A stretch of 64,000 bases of DNA from GCA-002708315 sp964460905 (GCA_964460905.1 CAYWRM010000003.1:62001-126000); one strand, 5' to 3'; shown: positions 43,595 to 53,169, counted from the stretch's first letter. Made by a program: numbers and translations. The notes: generated from the letters alone by a model not told the origin.

Positions 43595-44527
43595 ATGAAG
43601 ACAATAATTCCGCCAGTTGACAAGAGATTGCTCGAGAAAGAATTAAATGGAGATAGATTTCTGCGAGATACTAATAATGGGAACAATGAAATTTACCTAG
43701 TATGTGATAATGACTCTCCTAATGTAATTCGTGAAATTGGAAGGCTTCGCGAGGTTACTTTTCGTGATGCTGGTGGGGGAACAGGCAAAGATATTGATCT
43801 GGATGTGTTCGATAAGGGTAAGCATGCTTTTAACCAACTTGTTCTATGGGATCCAGAGGAGAAAGAAGTAATTGGAGGCTATCGCTACATTCATTGTAGT
43901 AAGCTTGAGATTGATGATGATGGAGTTATTAAGTCACCAACAGCTAGTTTATTCAAATACTCCAATAAATTTATAGTTGATTATTTTCCTTATACAATTG
44001 AGCTGGGTAGATCATTTGTTCAGCCACTTTATCAACCTACATTCAACCTAAGGCGCGGAATGTATGCCTTAGATAATCTTTGGGATGGCATAGGGGCAGT
44101 AATTGTAGATAATGAGAATATTAAATATATGTTTGGCAAAGTAACAATGTATCCTGATTTTGATACATTTGCCCGTGACATGATTCTTTTCTTTTTGCAA
44201 AAGTATTTCCCTGACAATGAGCGGTTAATTTATCCTATTGATCCATTAGTTATTGAAACTTCTGATAAAATATTGAATAATATTTTTGCCGGCTGTAATT
44301 ATGATGAGGATTATAAAATACTTATTCAAAAAGTGCGCAAGCTTGGAGAAAATGTTCCACCACTGGTAAATGCTTATATGAACCTGTCGGCTACAATGAA
44401 AACATTTGGCACTGCTGTTAATCATCGTTTTGGAGATGTTGAAGAAACAGGTATACTTTTAACTGTTGAAGATATTTTTCCCGGAAAGAAGGATAGGCAT
44501 TTATCAACGTATCAAAAATCTAAATAA
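43595..44527 (+). CDS. glsB: Hemolysin-type GNAT N-acyltransferase, probable glycine-lipid GlsB
   Basis: The 310-residue protein is of the OlsB/hemolysin acyltransferase family: IGRLREVTFRDAGGGTGKDIDLDVFD near residue 47-72 (written here in pieces: REVTFRD, GTGK, DxDxFD), GGYRYIHCSKL near 93, and ELGRSFVQPLYQ near 133. Length fits the single-domain hemolysin form. It would N-acylate an amino acid with a 3-hydroxy fatty acid from acyl-ACP. The neighbouring O-acyltransferase completes the lipid. The amino acid (glycine or ornithine) is inferred from the Bacteroides pair. Confidence 0.75.
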   Translation: MKTIIPPVDKRLLEKELNGDRFLRDTNNGNNEIYLVCDNDSPNVIREIGRLREVTFRDAGGGTGKDIDLDVFDKGKHAFNQLVLWDPEEKEVIGGYRYIHCSKLEIDDDGVIKSPTASLFKYSNKFIVDYFPYTIELGRSFVQPLYQPTFNLRRGMYALDNLWDGIGAVIVDNENIKYMFGKVTMYPDFDTFARDMILFFLQKYFPDNERLIYPIDPLVIETSDKILNNIFAGCNYDEDYKILIQKVRKLGENVPPLVNAYMNLSATMKTFGTAVNHRFGDVEETGILLTVEDIFPGKKDRHLSTYQKSK

Positions 44528-44541
44528 AACTGTAATTATTC

Positions 44542-45138
44542 ATGAAGATTAATTATGCAAATTTTGTAACAAGTTCATCTGATGTTAGCCAATGTCCTAA
44601 TTCTGATAAACCGGAATACGCATTTATTGGAAGATCAAATGTTGGTAAATCATCATTGATCAATATGTTAACAGGGAGGAGGAAGCTTGCAAAAATATCA
44701 TCTACTCCGGGCAAAACAATGTTAATAAATCATTTTATTATTAATGAACAATGGTATTTAGTTGATTTGCCTGGTTATGGATATGCAAAACGTTCGAAAA
44801 CAGAACGGCTCAAGTGGGAGAAAATGATACGTAAATATATATTAGATAGGGTAAATATGCTCACTCTATTTTTACTTGTTGATATTAGAATAAAACCACA
44901 ACAAATTGATCTGGATTTTATTGAGTGGTTAGGAATATCTAATATTCCCTTTTCCATTGTTTTTACAAAGTCTGATAAACTTAAGACCATGCAGGTTGAT
45001 ACTAACTTTAGTAACTATAAGAAAAAACTATCAGAAACCTGGGAAGAACTTCCTCCTATGATAATTACATCAGCAACAACAACTTTAGGGCGTGATGAGC
45101 TTCTTAATTTTATTGAAACGACTAATAAAATCTTTTAA
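44542..45138 (+). CDS. engB: Ribosome biogenesis GTPase EngB (YsxC/YihA)
   Basis: The 198-residue TRAFAC GTPase has G1 GRSNVGKSSL near 30, G2 region TPGKT near 54, G3 DLPGYGYAK near 74 and G4 TKSDK near 142. It is needed for 50S subunit assembly. It lies 14 bp after the N-acyltransferase gene and is convergent with the biotin-carrier gene. Confidence 0.95.
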   Translation: MKINYANFVTSSSDVSQCPNSDKPEYAFIGRSNVGKSSLINMLTGRRKLAKISSTPGKTMLINHFIINEQWYLVDLPGYGYAKRSKTERLKWEKMIRKYILDRVNMLTLFLLVDIRIKPQQIDLDFIEWLGISNIPFSIVFTKSDKLKTMQVDTNFSNYKKKLSETWEELPPMIITSATTTLGRDELLNFIETTNKIF

Positions 45139-45164
45139 AATCAATCAATCTTCTTTATAATACA

Positions 45165-45488
45165 TTAAACTATTATTTCAAAAAGAAGTTGATTTTTTGA
45201 CACCATATCTTGTTTTTTAACATGAAGCTTTAACTCTCCATCCATTGGTGCTGTTACTTTATTCATCATTTTCATTGCTTCCAGTATAAGTATTACATCA
45301 CCTTCCTTAACTTTTCTTTTTTGTTTAATAAGGATTTGGGATATTGTACCAGGAATAAATGCTAGTGACTTCGCAGGGTCAAGTTCAACATACTTTTTTC
45401 GTTCCTTGAACCTCTTGGTGAGAAGAGTTTTGTATTTTACACCATCAATGTCGATTAAGCTAAACCGTTGTTTTTTTTTCTCTTCCAT
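45165..45488 (-). CDS. Biotin carboxyl carrier (biotin/lipoyl attachment) protein
   Basis: The 107-residue protein has the biotinylation motif EAMKMMN near residue 68 (target lysine between two methionines), then TAPMDGEL. The leading IPGTISQILIKQKRKVKEGD strand set is typical. It lies 12 bp downstream of the carboxyltransferase gene and carries its biotin arm. The usual Ala/Pro-rich linker is replaced by a short basic N-terminus. Confidence 0.9.
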   Translation of the reverse strand: MEEKKKQRFSLIDIDGVKYKTLLTKRFKERKKYVELDPAKSLAFIPGTISQILIKQKRKVKEGDVILILEAMKMMNKVTAPMDGELKLHVKKQDMVSKNQLLFEIIV

Positions 45489-45500
45489 TGTTTATATTTT

Positions 45501-47048
45501 TTAAAATGGTGGAATACCATGTTTTTTAGATGGAAGCTGAATATTTTTATCTTTGGAGATATCAAGAGCATGAATCAACATCTTCCGTGTTTCACTAGGC
45601 TCAATTACTGCATCAATATATCCATAAGCTGCAGCAACATATGGGTTGGCAAACTTCGATTTATACTCAGCAACTTTCTCTTTACGCATTTCATCAGGAT
45701 TGGCAGCAGACATAATTTCTTTACGGAAAATAATATTTGAGGCTCCTTCAGGACCCATAACCGCAATTTCGGCAGTAGGCCATGCAAAAACGAAATCAGC
45801 TCTTAAATGGTGTGAACACATTGCAATATATCCACCTCCGTAAGCTTTACGTGTTATGAGTGTAATTTTAGGTACTGTAGCTTCAGAATAAGCATATAAT
45901 AACTTGGCACCATGACGAATGACACCTGCGTGTTCCTGATCAACACCTGGTAAATATCCGGGTAAGTCAACAAGGGTTACAAGCGGAATGTTAAATGCAT
46001 CGCAGTAACGTATAAACCGGGCAGCTTTATCTGATGAATCAACATCTAACACGCCTGCAAGATAAAGTGGTTGATTAGCAACAATACCAATGGTTTCCCC
46101 ATTTATCCTTGAAAAGCCAATTACAATATTTTTTGCAAATAATTCTTGAATCTCAAAAAATTCAGAATCATCAGCTACTGCTTTAATCAAGTCACGTACA
46201 TCGTATGGTTGTTTAGCATTTTGGGGCATTACCCCATCTATTTTAAACCGTCTGGTTTTGGGTGATTTTTTTGGAAATTTCTTTGCTTTCTTAATATTAT
46301 TCCATGGAATAAAACTAACAAGTTGCTTTATCTGGTTAAAACATTCCTCTTCACTTTCAGCATAGAAATGGGCATTACCGGTTTCTTCACAATGAACTTT
46401 TGCTCCACCAAGTGCTTCCATCGAAATTTCTTCGCCAAGAACAGTCTTGATTACTTCAGGGCCGGTGATAAACATTTTTGTTATTTTCTCAACAGTAAAA
46501 ACAAAATCTGTCAGAGCTGGTGAATATACTGCACCTCCAGCACAAGGGCCCAGAATAACTGATATTTGAGGTATTACACCAGATGCTAGTGTGTTTCGGA
46601 AAAATATTTCACCATAACCGGCGAGTGAGTTAACACCTTCCTGAATACGTGCACCTCCTGAATCATTGATTCCAATTAATGGAACTTTAAGCTTTAACGC
46701 ATGATCCATAATTTTTGTAATCTTTTTGGCATGCATCCATCCCAGCGATCCTCCTGCCACAGTAAAATCCTGAGCATATATACAAACAGGATTGCCACTA
46801 ATTGTACCAGTACCTGTAATAACACCATCACCGGGTAAGTACTTTTTATTCATGTCAAAATCTTTAGCGGCATGTTCTACAAATAAATCATATTCATGAA
46901 ATGATTTTGGGTCCAGAAGTGCTATAATTCTTTCTCGTGCAGTAAGTTTGCCAATAGCTTTTTGTTTTTCAATAGCTTTTTCGCCTCCACCTTTTAAAGC
47001 TGTACGCATTCGCTTTTTCAGGTCAGTTGATTTTTCTTTGATGCCCAT
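45501..47048 (-). CDS. Biotin-dependent acyl-CoA carboxyltransferase (propionyl/methylmalonyl-CoA type)
   Basis: The 515-residue carboxyltransferase has KLTARERI near 30 and GSLGWMHAKKI near 105. Two oxyanion-type glycine clusters are visible: NDSGGARIQEGVNSLAGYGEIF near 128 (split) and ITRKAYGGGYIAMCS near 398. PGYLPG near 350 is the acyl-CoA binding loop of PccB/MmdA. I start at ATG 47048; a longer frame to 47108 adds 20 hydrophobic residues that family members lack and runs toward the promoter. It forms an operon with the biotin carrier. No biotin carboxylase or decarboxylase membrane subunit lies here, so whether it carboxylates or decarboxylates is undecided. Confidence 0.9.
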   Translation of the reverse strand: MGIKEKSTDLKKRMRTALKGGGEKAIEKQKAIGKLTARERIIALLDPKSFHEYDLFVEHAAKDFDMNKKYLPGDGVITGTGTISGNPVCIYAQDFTVAGGSLGWMHAKKITKIMDHALKLKVPLIGINDSGGARIQEGVNSLAGYGEIFFRNTLASGVIPQISVILGPCAGGAVYSPALTDFVFTVEKITKMFITGPEVIKTVLGEEISMEALGGAKVHCEETGNAHFYAESEEECFNQIKQLVSFIPWNNIKKAKKFPKKSPKTRRFKIDGVMPQNAKQPYDVRDLIKAVADDSEFFEIQELFAKNIVIGFSRINGETIGIVANQPLYLAGVLDVDSSDKAARFIRYCDAFNIPLVTLVDLPGYLPGVDQEHAGVIRHGAKLLYAYSEATVPKITLITRKAYGGGYIAMCSHHLRADFVFAWPTAEIAVMGPEGASNIIFRKEIMSAANPDEMRKEKVAEYKSKFANPYVAAAYGYIDAVIEPSETRKMLIHALDISKDKNIQLPSKKHGIPPF

Positions 47049-47135
47049 TATTTTTAAGTTTTGGGGTGACAAAAAAAGAGATAAGTAATAGCTCATTAGC
47101 TTTTTCAAAATTGAAATACTTATCTCTTAGATTTG

Positions 47136-47165
47136 CAAATGTATGTCAAAATAGTAAAAATGCAA
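47136..47165 (-). promoter_or_regulatory. Promoter of the carboxyltransferase-carrier operon
   Basis: On the minus strand -7 TACATTTG (47143-47136) lies 19 bp from -33 TTG (47165-47163). It predicts a leader of about 85 nt to the ATG at 47048. Confidence 0.65.
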
Positions 47166-47179
47166 GTTATTTTTTTTCA

Positions 47180-47207
47180 TTTGATAAAGGAAATATAATT
47201 AACTTTG
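47180..47207 (+). promoter_or_regulatory. Possible promoter of the MmcQ/YjbR gene
   Basis: -33 TTTG (47180-47183) and -7 TAACTTTG (47200-47207) are 16 bp apart, a little short. The following leader to 47340 would be about 125 nt and contains no gene. It is divergent from the carboxyltransferase promoter. Confidence 0.4.
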
Positions 47208-47339
47208 TGAAAATCAGTAAAATAATAAGTGAATAAGAATCCTGAATATGGAACCATGATCAGGATGCAGGAGTTTTGAGAATAATTAGTTTTATCATGG
47301 TTATTATTTACTGATTACTAAATTAATAAGAATAAAACA

Positions 47340-47693
47340 ATGAACGTAGAAGACATTAGATTATACTGTTTGAAAAAGAAAGTTGTTACCGAGAGTTTCC
47401 CGTTTGATGATACAACATTGGTGTTTAAGGTGGCAGGAAAGATGTTTGCTCTTTTGAGTCTTGATAAACAAAGTGTTAATTTAAAATGTGATCCTGATAA
47501 AGCCATCGAATTTCGTGAACATTACAATGCTGTGTCGCCGGGTTATCATATGAATAAAAAACTTTGGAATACAGTTGTTTTGGATGGGAGCGTTGATGAT
47601 AGCATAATCAGAGGTTGGATTGACGATTCATATATTTTAATTGTTGAAAAATTGCCAAAGAAAATACAGAACGAGTTTTTTTTAGTTTCATAA
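47340..47693 (+). CDS. MmcQ/YjbR-family protein
   Basis: The 117-residue protein has the family pattern: IRLYCLKKKVVTESFPFDD near residue 5, VFKVAGKMFALL near 29, NLKCDPDKAIEFREHYNAV near 48 and GYHMNKKLWNTVVLDGSV near 72. This is the double-wing DNA-binding-like fold of YjbR. The role is unknown; monocistronic. Confidence 0.9.
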   Translation: MNVEDIRLYCLKKKVVTESFPFDDTTLVFKVAGKMFALLSLDKQSVNLKCDPDKAIEFREHYNAVSPGYHMNKKLWNTVVLDGSVDDSIIRGWIDDSYILIVEKLPKKIQNEFFLVS

Positions 47694-47733
47694 TTCCATA
47701 ATAGTATAGTAGCAAATTAAAAACTTATTTACA

Positions 47734-50316
47734 TCACATCGAAATCTTCAAATATAAGGTTGGAGTAAAAGGAATGGCTCCGGCTAGTATATTAATCTCG
47801 TTAGTTTGGGTTGCCGGTATTCTTTCAAAACTGGAATATTTTAGGTTCTCAGTGTTTAATACATTTAACAAACTAATTCCAATTTCACCTTTAACTTTTC
47901 TATCAAGAAATTTGTAAATAGCGGATATATCAAGTCGACTATAGGTAAGGTCGATACTTTCACTATTTTGAGTTGGTATGTTTGGATATGGAAACCCAGA
48001 GCCGAAAACATAATTTGATGAGAAAAAGAATGGATCAAAATTTAACATTGCAGCCAGCTTAAGTTCATGTCGTTGATCCTGTGGTGCTCTTCTGGTGTCT
48101 TCATTACGGAAGTACGAAAAGTGTTCAGTTGTTTTGCTCAAGGAATATGCAATCCATGCCGAATGTTTTGCAAAATCTTTTTTTAGTAATAAATCAACGC
48201 CATAGCCATCCGATTTACCATAAAAAATATCCTGGGTTTCGAGTTTTGGGAAATAAACATAGCGTGTTATGCCAGTAGTGTTTTTATAATATCCTTCAAG
48301 GCTAAATGTGAAATTATTTTGGTGGTATGATGTTCCCAGAACATAATGTTTGGCTTCCAGTACTGGAATTTCCACATTATTACAAATCACCCACAAATAT
48401 TTGTAATTACCAAGGTCGTCAACAATAGTGCTTAAAGTAACAAACTGATTATATACTCCGAAGGCTGCATTTATTTTCCAATATTCACCCAGTTTAATCG
48501 ATGCTGAGATCCTTGGCTCTAAATATGCTTTTTTCAGATTAAAGGCATAATTCAATCTGAATCCGGCTTTTAAAGTAAAACTCTTTTGTATTGAAATATT
48601 ATCCTGGGCAAATAAGCTTACTCTATTTGCTGTGGAATGATGAGAGGCTGTTAATGCATCGAATGAATATTCTTCTAATTTAACTTCGTTAAAATATATA
48701 TTAACTCCACTTTCAATTGTATGTGTATGGTTGATTGTTATTATATTGCTATATTGTAATGATAACTCTCCCAGCTTATTATGACTAGTATCATCGGCCA
48801 TATATCGGATATAATTGGTGGCTGGAAATATTTGTTTAACGTCATCGTAATAGTATGAGTTTAATCCTGAATAACTTAACCTGAAGCTATTAGTGTTCCC
48901 ATTTTTTAATGTGTTGCCATAGTAAACAGAGCCACCAAATTGGGAAGTTTCTTCTCTGGTATTTTTGTCTAGAATCTTGTTCCCAATGGTATCATTAATT
49001 GCATACGAAAAATTATCCCAGCCACCATGTAGGCTTATATAGAAAAGATCGTTATCGTTAAATGTTGTTGAGTATTTTATATTAAGATCCCTAAATCTAT
49101 AGTCCGGTATTATTGTGATATCAACATTATTTGATGTGTCAATATCATTGTTTTGTTTAATCAGGGCTGACATATCTGAAGGATTATACAGATTATAATA
49201 TGTATGTCTGTAAGCTATTATCAATGAACCTTTTTTGAAGATAGGAATTTCTACCATTCCATTTAATGTCATGTTGTTTAAACTTACCGTAAAAGATGGT
49301 GATGCAGTGTTTCCATTTTTCCCAACTATATTTACTATTCCTCCAACCCGTTCACCAAAACGTGCATCATATCCTCCTTTATGAATCTCAATATCTTTTG
49401 CCAGTAGGGGATTAAATGCGCTGATGTTGTCATTAAAATTTTTTAGTCCGTAAACTGTATATCCGTCAAACATAACTTTGCTTTGTCCGGCATAACTTCC
49501 CCAAATAATCAGTTCGCTGGTTTGTTCACCCGAAGCAAGTATTCCGGGCATAAGCCTTATAAGGTTTAATACCGAATTGTCTCCATATCCGGGTAAAAAG
49601 TGTGCAATTTTATGATTTAGTTTCATTAATCCAGGGTGAATACCAATTTGTGTTGATTTTTCAACAGTTTTGCCTACTATTACTATTTCTGATAAGCCTA
49701 TGCTTGAGGGAATTAGTGTAAAATCATGTGTAAGCCTTGTTGTTACCAAAGTGTCAAGCTTATAATAACCTAAATAAGATACCTGGACATGGATTAAACT
49801 ATCTCCCGTAGGAATTACAGAAGAAAAGCTTCCCTTAAGATCGGTAACTGATGGCCAACCATTAATAATCACATGAGAATATGGTAGAGCTTCGTTGGTA
49901 ATTTTATCTGACACACGGCCTGAGATAGTTGATTTTTGTCTAAGCTTTTCATGATTCTTTGTTGGGTATATTACCCAAACCCCACCAATTAATTCGTACG
50001 AAAGCGGTAGGTTGTTTAATAATCCGGTCAGAGCCGAATTGATTGAAGGGTAAACATTACTATTGGTAATTAGGAAGTGCGATAAACTTTTATCATCAAA
50101 TGAAATGCTTACGCTGTATGAATCAACAATATTTATTAGTACTTCGTTTAGAGGTGTTTTAACAGCATTAATTTTTACCTCTTGTCCTACTAAAGAGAAT
50201 AATGAAAAGAGGAGAAATAATAGTATTACTGATGTTTTAACAATAACTTTCAATCCTGAATTATTTCGAAATTGCTTTCTGATTTTTTCACAAATGTAAG
50301 ACCAAAAGGTTTGCAT
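47734..50316 (-). CDS. TonB-dependent receptor with STN signalling domain
   Basis: In this 860-residue outer-membrane receptor a hydrophobic signal near residues 25-42 precedes an STN domain (~46-115; VKTPLNEVLINIVDSYSV, LSYELIGGVWVIYP). A carboxypeptidase-regulatory-like domain (~132-215; ISGRVSDKITNEALPYSHVII) and the plug (~225-335; RLMPGILASGEQTSELIIWG, RFGERVGGIVNIVGKNG) follow, then the barrel. The start overlaps the FecR stop by 67 bp, common for such trios. The STN domain contacts FecR to pass a substrate signal to the sigma factor. The ligand is unknown and there is no SusD partner. Confidence 0.9.
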   Translation of the reverse strand: MQTFWSYICEKIRKQFRNNSGLKVIVKTSVILLFLLFSLFSLVGQEVKINAVKTPLNEVLINIVDSYSVSISFDDKSLSHFLITNSNVYPSINSALTGLLNNLPLSYELIGGVWVIYPTKNHEKLRQKSTISGRVSDKITNEALPYSHVIINGWPSVTDLKGSFSSVIPTGDSLIHVQVSYLGYYKLDTLVTTRLTHDFTLIPSSIGLSEIVIVGKTVEKSTQIGIHPGLMKLNHKIAHFLPGYGDNSVLNLIRLMPGILASGEQTSELIIWGSYAGQSKVMFDGYTVYGLKNFNDNISAFNPLLAKDIEIHKGGYDARFGERVGGIVNIVGKNGNTASPSFTVSLNNMTLNGMVEIPIFKKGSLIIAYRHTYYNLYNPSDMSALIKQNNDIDTSNNVDITIIPDYRFRDLNIKYSTTFNDNDLFYISLHGGWDNFSYAINDTIGNKILDKNTREETSQFGGSVYYGNTLKNGNTNSFRLSYSGLNSYYYDDVKQIFPATNYIRYMADDTSHNKLGELSLQYSNIITINHTHTIESGVNIYFNEVKLEEYSFDALTASHHSTANRVSLFAQDNISIQKSFTLKAGFRLNYAFNLKKAYLEPRISASIKLGEYWKINAAFGVYNQFVTLSTIVDDLGNYKYLWVICNNVEIPVLEAKHYVLGTSYHQNNFTFSLEGYYKNTTGITRYVYFPKLETQDIFYGKSDGYGVDLLLKKDFAKHSAWIAYSLSKTTEHFSYFRNEDTRRAPQDQRHELKLAAMLNFDPFFFSSNYVFGSGFPYPNIPTQNSESIDLTYSRLDISAIYKFLDRKVKGEIGISLLNVLNTENLKYSSFERIPATQTNEINILAGAIPFTPTLYLKISM

Positions 50317-51146
50317 AACAAGTGAAGCACTTCCTCAACCGGCTTTTGTTTTGAGAAAAACCCTGTATAGTAGTAATCCAGTTCTTTATTTATGGTTATT
50401 GTAACATTGTAGAAATGTTCAATTTCACTAATAACTTCGTGAAATGGAATTGAAGTAAAGTCAAACATGTTCTTCATCCACTTAGTGGCAAAGCCGGCAT
50501 TATTATTTTTTGTAACCTTAATGTTACCGTCTTTAATTATTTCAGCATGGTAGTTGGGACTGAGAATAACCTGTTTGTTAGTTATTGAAATAACCTTTAC
50601 TTTTCCGGTAACACACGCCACTCTGTACTTATCTTCACGTGAAAAAATATTGAAACTTGTTCCTAGCACAAATGTTTTACCAAGTGAAGAAACTACGTTA
50701 AAGCTGTTTCCTTTTTTAACGTTAAAAAATGCTTCTCCGGATAATGATACATTGCGGGAGAATTGCCACCATAATGGATAATAAGTAATTGTTGAATTTG
50801 AATTCATGGTAACAGTTGACCCATCGGGCAGGTTTATGCTAAGGTATCTGTCTTCCGGACTAATTATTATTGTGCTATAGTAGCGAAGTATCGAAAAAGT
50901 GCCTAGCAGAATCAACAATGTTGCAGCAATACTATAAAGTAGTCGAGGTTTGAGAACACTTGCTTTTTTTATGCTGATCTTTTTTCCCTGATTATTATTT
51001 TCTATTTTATAGTTTATTTGATCCCAAATTTCATCTTTCGACCTGGAGCATGGAATTTCAACATTTGTAAAAAAGTCATTATCAGAATGCTTATTATTAT
51101 TTTTTATTTGATTGTTGTTATAGTTCATGTTAGTATGTGAGTTCAT
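50250..51146 (-). CDS. FecR-family anti-sigma factor
   Basis: In this 298-residue protein a cytoplasmic N-terminus (~1-75) precedes a transmembrane helix near 78-95 (LLYSIAATLLILLGTFSIL). The periplasmic FecR domain has LSINLPDGSTVTMNSNSTI near 113 and LSGEAFFNVKKGNSF near 147. A C-terminal STN-like part (FDFTSIPFHEVISEIEHFYNV) interacts with the receptor. It controls the ECF sigma factor whose gene overlaps upstream (17 bp). Bacteroidota FecR proteins usually keep the same plan. Confidence 0.9.
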   Translation of the reverse strand: MNSHTNMNYNNNQIKNNNKHSDNDFFTNVEIPCSRSKDEIWDQINYKIENNNQGKKISIKKASVLKPRLLYSIAATLLILLGTFSILRYYSTIIISPEDRYLSINLPDGSTVTMNSNSTITYYPLWWQFSRNVSLSGEAFFNVKKGNSFNVVSSLGKTFVLGTSFNIFSREDKYRVACVTGKVKVISITNKQVILSPNYHAEIIKDGNIKVTKNNNAGFATKWMKNMFDFTSIPFHEVISEIEHFYNVTITINKELDYYYTGFFSKQKPVEEVLHLLCKPFGLTFVKKSESNFEIIQD

Positions 51147-51618
51147 TCTTTAAAAATGAAAGTGCATATTTCATCCTTTTCTCTACAGCTTTTACGCTTA
51201 TGCCAATTGTAGTAGCAATTTCGCGGTATTTCATGTTATCCATTCTACTCATTAAAAAAACGGTTCTTTGTTTTTCGGAAAGTTTGCCCAATGCCAATTC
51301 ATAACTATTTTTTAACTCTAAAAATTGAATATTATCCTCGGGGGATTGATGCTCGATATTGGGTGCTAAATTCAACCTGAAAATTGCAATCACTTTTTGT
51401 TTTCTATATGTGCTAATGAATAGGTCGCCTGCAATTTTAAAAAGGAATCCTTTAACATTGTTATTATCATTAAAATTGATTTGCTTTTCCCATATTTTCA
51501 TAAAAGTTTCCTGAGCAATATCAGTTGCCAGTTCCGTATCACCCGACCGATAGTAAATGTAATTTCGCACAGCATCAAAATGATTGTCAAAAATGTCTTT
51601 AAAAAACGTTCGTGTCAA
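51130..51618 (-). CDS. ECF sigma-70 factor (FecI-like)
   Basis: This 162-residue factor has region 2 with YYRSGDTELATDIAQETFMKIWE (split; residues 22-46) and region 4 with LSEKQRTVFLMSRMDNMKYREIA then IGISVKAVEKRMKYALSFL. It is likely released by the FecR protein when the TonB receptor binds its ligand. It overlaps fecR, giving the order sigma, anti-sigma, receptor. Confidence 0.95.
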   Translation of the reverse strand: MTRTFFKDIFDNHFDAVRNYIYYRSGDTELATDIAQETFMKIWEKQINFNDNNNVKGFLFKIAGDLFISTYRKQKVIAIFRLNLAPNIEHQSPEDNIQFLELKNSYELALGKLSEKQRTVFLMSRMDNMKYREIATTIGISVKAVEKRMKYALSFLKNELTY

Positions 51619-51677
51619 AGAATTGGATTTTTGATTAGAGTAGAAATTCTACATATTTTCTTATTTGAATTTGAACA

Positions 51678-51715
51678 AGCTGAAGCCATCTCCCTTAATG
51701 AGATGGCCTCAAGCT
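51678..51715 (-). terminator. Hairpin after the lipoprotein gene, terminator-like
   Basis: The 8-bp stem GCCATCTC (51685-51692) pairs with GAGATGGC (51700-51707) and is extended by AGCT (51678-51681 and 51712-51715) across a bulge. There is no clear U-run on either strand, so it may be a weak terminator or a processing hairpin between the lipoprotein gene and the sigma-factor trio. Confidence 0.5.
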
Positions 51716-51737
51716 CACACTAGTTTAATAACTTATT

Positions 51738-52571
51738 CTATCGTAGAAAAATTGTGTACGTAACTCCATTTACAAGTACAGTTGCAATATTGTCACATTC
51801 TCCGTTTCCGTAATCCAGTATTCTGAGTGGCAGGTCTTCAGGGCGAATTTCCATTGTCCCCGAAACAATCCACTTACAGCTAAGCTGAACACGTAATGGG
51901 TTAATTATTTCGCGTTCCCAGGTTTGACCGTTCGGTCTTATGCCATCTGCTGTTCCGGTGATTAGATAAACGTCATCCCAGTGATTAAAAATAGTAAATA
52001 CACCTTCAACCCATTCTCTTTCTCGTGAAGAATTCCAGCTAAGAGTTCCTCCATTGTCTGGTTTTGTAATAATACCCACAATTTCAATGCTGTAATACAG
52101 ATTATTGTTTTCGTTTAAGCCCATGTTGGTTATAACTTTAGTGCCATCAACATTATAGTCGTTCACATAATAATCCTCAAAACCATAAGTTATCACGGTA
52201 CCCGGCATTCTGTACCTGCCCGTAAAAGTAACAATAATCTTACCTCTGCGTTCTCTACCATCTATACATAGGCAGTTCTCATCACCAAAGTCAATTGTTA
52301 ACTCACGAGGTGTGGCTGTTGTGTCGAGCGTAACGGTAGCACATCCGCCAAGGAACTGATTTTCATCACTCGATTTTAAACCGCCAGCTCCATTATTGTA
52401 AGCCTCATCGGCAATACTTGTGGCATCCGTATAAATTCCTTCTGCCAATGCGTCATCAGATGAAATGGATGTGTCGTCAGCTACTTGATTTTCATCTTTG
52501 TTGCAGGATGTGGTTAGTGAAACAACCCCGGTAACCATAATCAATGCGATAATTAGATTCAGTTTTTTCAT
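51738..52571 (-). CDS. Uncharacterised lipoprotein
   Basis: A 277-residue protein from ATG 52571; the frame from 52619 would put 16 polar residues ahead of the signal peptide. The lipobox is LTTSC (cysteine near residue 23). The mature part is beta-rich with a CATVTLDTTATPRELTIDFGDENCLC start, conserved-looking cysteines and GRERRGKIIVTFTGRYR strands. This type is frequent as a Bacteroidota surface lipoprotein. No known domain is recognised. It is upstream of the sigma/FecR/receptor trio in the same orientation, separated by a hairpin; a functional link is possible but unproven. Confidence 0.75.
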   Translation of the reverse strand: MKKLNLIIALIMVTGVVSLTTSCNKDENQVADDTSISSDDALAEGIYTDATSIADEAYNNGAGGLKSSDENQFLGGCATVTLDTTATPRELTIDFGDENCLCIDGRERRGKIIVTFTGRYRMPGTVITYGFEDYYVNDYNVDGTKVITNMGLNENNNLYYSIEIVGIITKPDNGGTLSWNSSREREWVEGVFTIFNHWDDVYLITGTADGIRPNGQTWEREIINPLRVQLSCKWIVSGTMEIRPEDLPLRILDYGNGECDNIATVLVNGVTYTIFLR

Positions 52572-52746
52572 AGTATTAAGTTTTAAATTAAAATTCTGAT
52601 TTATATCTGCATACCGCATCAGAATACAAATACCCTACCTTTATAAGTAGATTTTTATGCAAGATACACAAAAAAACTCTCACTTTAGCAGATTGAAAAA
52701 ACTGTTTTAAAAGTACTTAAAAAAGTATAGTGCAAATTAATTTGAC

Positions 52747-53169
52747 TTAAAGCTGAGCTTTTACAGCTTTTAAAAGTGCACTCTTCGATTTAACACCAAC
52801 TAATTTGTTAGCTATTTTGCCATTCTTAAATATTATTATGGTAGGGATACTTCTAATGCCAAGTTCTCCAGCTATTTTTTTGTTTTCATCAATATTAAAT
52901 TTGCAGATTGCTGCTTTGCCTTTTAACTCATCAGCAACTTCGCTAACAATTGGGCCTTGAATTTTGCATGGCATACACCATGGCGCCCAAAAATCAATCA
53001 GAGTTACACCTGAATTAATTTGATTTTTGAAAGTTGCATCTTTCAGTATAATCAAGTTAACGCTGTCTGCTGCATTGCTGTCGATATTTTTTATCATTTT
53101 GTATCGTTTGTAAAAAGATACAACAAGTAATGCTACAATTATCAATACAGGTATTAACCAATAACTCAT
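52747..53169 (-). CDS. Membrane-anchored thioredoxin
   Basis: In this 140-residue protein an N-terminal helix (WLIPVLIIVALLVVSF) anchors a thioredoxin domain with the active site WAPWCMPCK near residue 62 and the cis-proline loop IRSIPTIIIF near 107. If the helix is an anchor, the orientation (cytoplasmic or periplasmic) is undecided. It overlaps the upstream thioredoxin gene by 4 bp, so the two are coupled. Confidence 0.9.
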   Translation of the reverse strand: MSYWLIPVLIIVALLVVSFYKRYKMIKNIDSNAADSVNLIILKDATFKNQINSGVTLIDFWAPWCMPCKIQGPIVSEVADELKGKAAICKFNIDENKKIAGELGIRSIPTIIIFKNGKIANKLVGVKSKSALLKAVKAQL

